From positions 1 through 6,097 of the forward strand of contig JAJBVW010000127.1 of the NCBI GenBank assembly GCA_020866945.1: a stretch of DNA of 6,097 bases, written 5' to 3'. This document shows positions 5,262 to 6,097 of the stretch, one piece after another (position 1 is the first letter of the stretch; each line of letters begins with the position of its first letter). Below the pieces are notes generated by a model. The model worked only from the letters and a program-made list of their open reading frames with translations, was not told the origin of the DNA and ran no database searches. A program made the position numbers and the translations under genes. This DNA comes from Oscillospiraceae bacterium (GTDB taxonomy: Bacteria > Bacillota > Clostridia > Oscillospirales > Oscillospiraceae).

Positions 5262-6097
5262 ATGTCGAAAAAAGGTAGCCAGAAGCTGAAGCTACTGTAC
5301 CTGTGCCAATATCTTCTGCGCAGCTCAGATGAGGAGCATCCCGTCACCATGGGGGATATGATTGCCTACCTGGCCCAGCAAGGACATAGCCGCCGAGCGG
5401 AAGAGCATATATGACGACATGGAGGCTCTGCGACTGTTTGGGCTGGATGTCCAGGCCGTGCGGCTGGGGACCGCCACCGGGTATTTCATCGGCCAGCGGG
5501 ATTTTCAGCTCCCGGAGCTGAAGCTGCTGGTGGACAGCGTCCAGTCCTCCCGCTTCATCACGGAGAAGAAGTCTCTGGAGCTGATTGGCAAGCTGGAGAG
5601 CCTCACCAGCGAATACGGGGCGCAGGCCCTGCACCGGGAGGTATACGTCCGGGGCCGCATCAAGGCCATGAACGAGTCCATTTATTATAATGTGGACGAG
5701 ATACACGACGCCATCGGCCAGGACAGGGCCATCGCTTTTCAGTATTTTGAGTGGAGCGTGGAGAAAAAACGCGTCTGGCGGCGGGGCGGACAGCTGTACC
5801 ACGTCAGCCCGTGGGCTTTGATGTGGGACGACGAAAACTATTATATGGTCGCCTACGACGACGAGGCCGGGCTTATCAAGCACTTCCGGGTGGATAAAAT
5901 GAGCGGCATACGCCAGACCGGCCAGCCCCGGCAGGGCGCGGAGGATTTTGGCCGGTTTGACATGGCCGCCTATTCCGACGGTCACTTCGGGATGTTTTCC
6001 GGCCAGGTGCAGCCGGTGCGGCTGGCCTTTGAAAACGCCCTGGCCGGGGCGGTGATAGACCGTTTTGGCCCCGGGGTAAGCCTTGTCCCCCTGGACG
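5262..6097 (+). pseudogene. WYL-domain transcriptional regulator, frameshifted near codon 42 and cut by the window end
   Basis: The reading frame begins MSKKGSQKLKLLYL after an AAGGAGG 7 nt upstream that overlaps the murI stop. It breaks after about residue 41, reaching a TGA at 5412-5414 (50-residue peptide). Dropping one base, most simply A5384, restores a frame open to the window end. That frame contains GIAAERKSIYDDMEAL (about 41-56), LPELKLLVDSVQSSRFITEK, RIKAMNESIYYNVDEIHDAI and the WYL core SPWALMWDDENYYMVAYDD (about 182-200). Family members have an N-terminal winged helix-turn-helix, the WYL ligand-sensing domain and a C-terminal WCX region, about 320 residues in all. The last part lies outside the window. 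The break falls within the DNA-binding domain. There is no homopolymer at the site. It may be a real mutation, a sequencing error or, less likely, programmed. Translation could restart at ATG 5419, 5 nt after the TGA, giving a WYL protein without its helix-turn-helix. Confidence 0.85.

Noticed and set aside
5344..5985. 213-codon minus-strand frame opposite the WYL gene
   Set aside because: The plus strand carries strong WYL family similarity in the corrected frame; the minus-strand product has no family character.

Overview
The window looks like a moderately GC-rich gut Clostridia chromosome, with a best guess of Oscillospiraceae (relatives of Flavonifractor, Oscillibacter or Intestinimonas). 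This rests on the GC-rich codon use, the strong AGGAGG-type ribosome binding sites and the family flavour of the proteins; no taxonomic marker gene is present. Almost all of the window is ordinary housekeeping sequence. The exception is a gap of about 440 bases between proC and a racemase gene.

Layout. Positions 1-1180 hold a minus-strand pair: proC (pyrroline-5-carboxylate reductase, proline synthesis), followed 2 nt later by a YbaK/EbsC-type Cys-tRNA deacylase that runs off the left edge. Positions 1181-1618 contain no conventional gene but are densely structured. They hold a 26-codon ORF on the plus strand with a near-ideal Shine-Dalgarno (SD) sequence buried in a hairpin. Its last codons lie inside a long bidirectional terminator hairpin. 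A perfect-consensus sigma-A promoter (TTGACA-17-TATAAT) points back at the ORF from the opposite strand. Long inverted repeats join the two ends of the element. Together this reads as a type I toxin-antitoxin module, or at least a small-peptide/antisense-RNA pair. Positions 1619-2329 (minus) encode an aspartate/glutamate racemase family enzyme with its own good promoter.

From 2419 to the right edge four plus-strand genes lie close together (gaps of 23, 12 and 12 nt), probably one operon: malQ (4-alpha-glucanotransferase), a NimA-like flavin-fold protein of the pyridoxamine-phosphate-oxidase family, murI (glutamate racemase) and a WYL-domain transcriptional regulator. The regulator is interrupted by a one-base frameshift inside its DNA-binding half and is also cut by the window end.

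How the genes relate. proC and ybaK are linked loosely through proline and tRNA-Pro quality control. murI supplies D-glutamate for peptidoglycan, and the separate racemase may act on aspartate or another D-amino acid. malQ acts in maltodextrin/glycogen metabolism. The combination looks like a housekeeping cluster, not a dedicated pathway. The element at about 1245-1549 is the only part that might represent an undescribed system.
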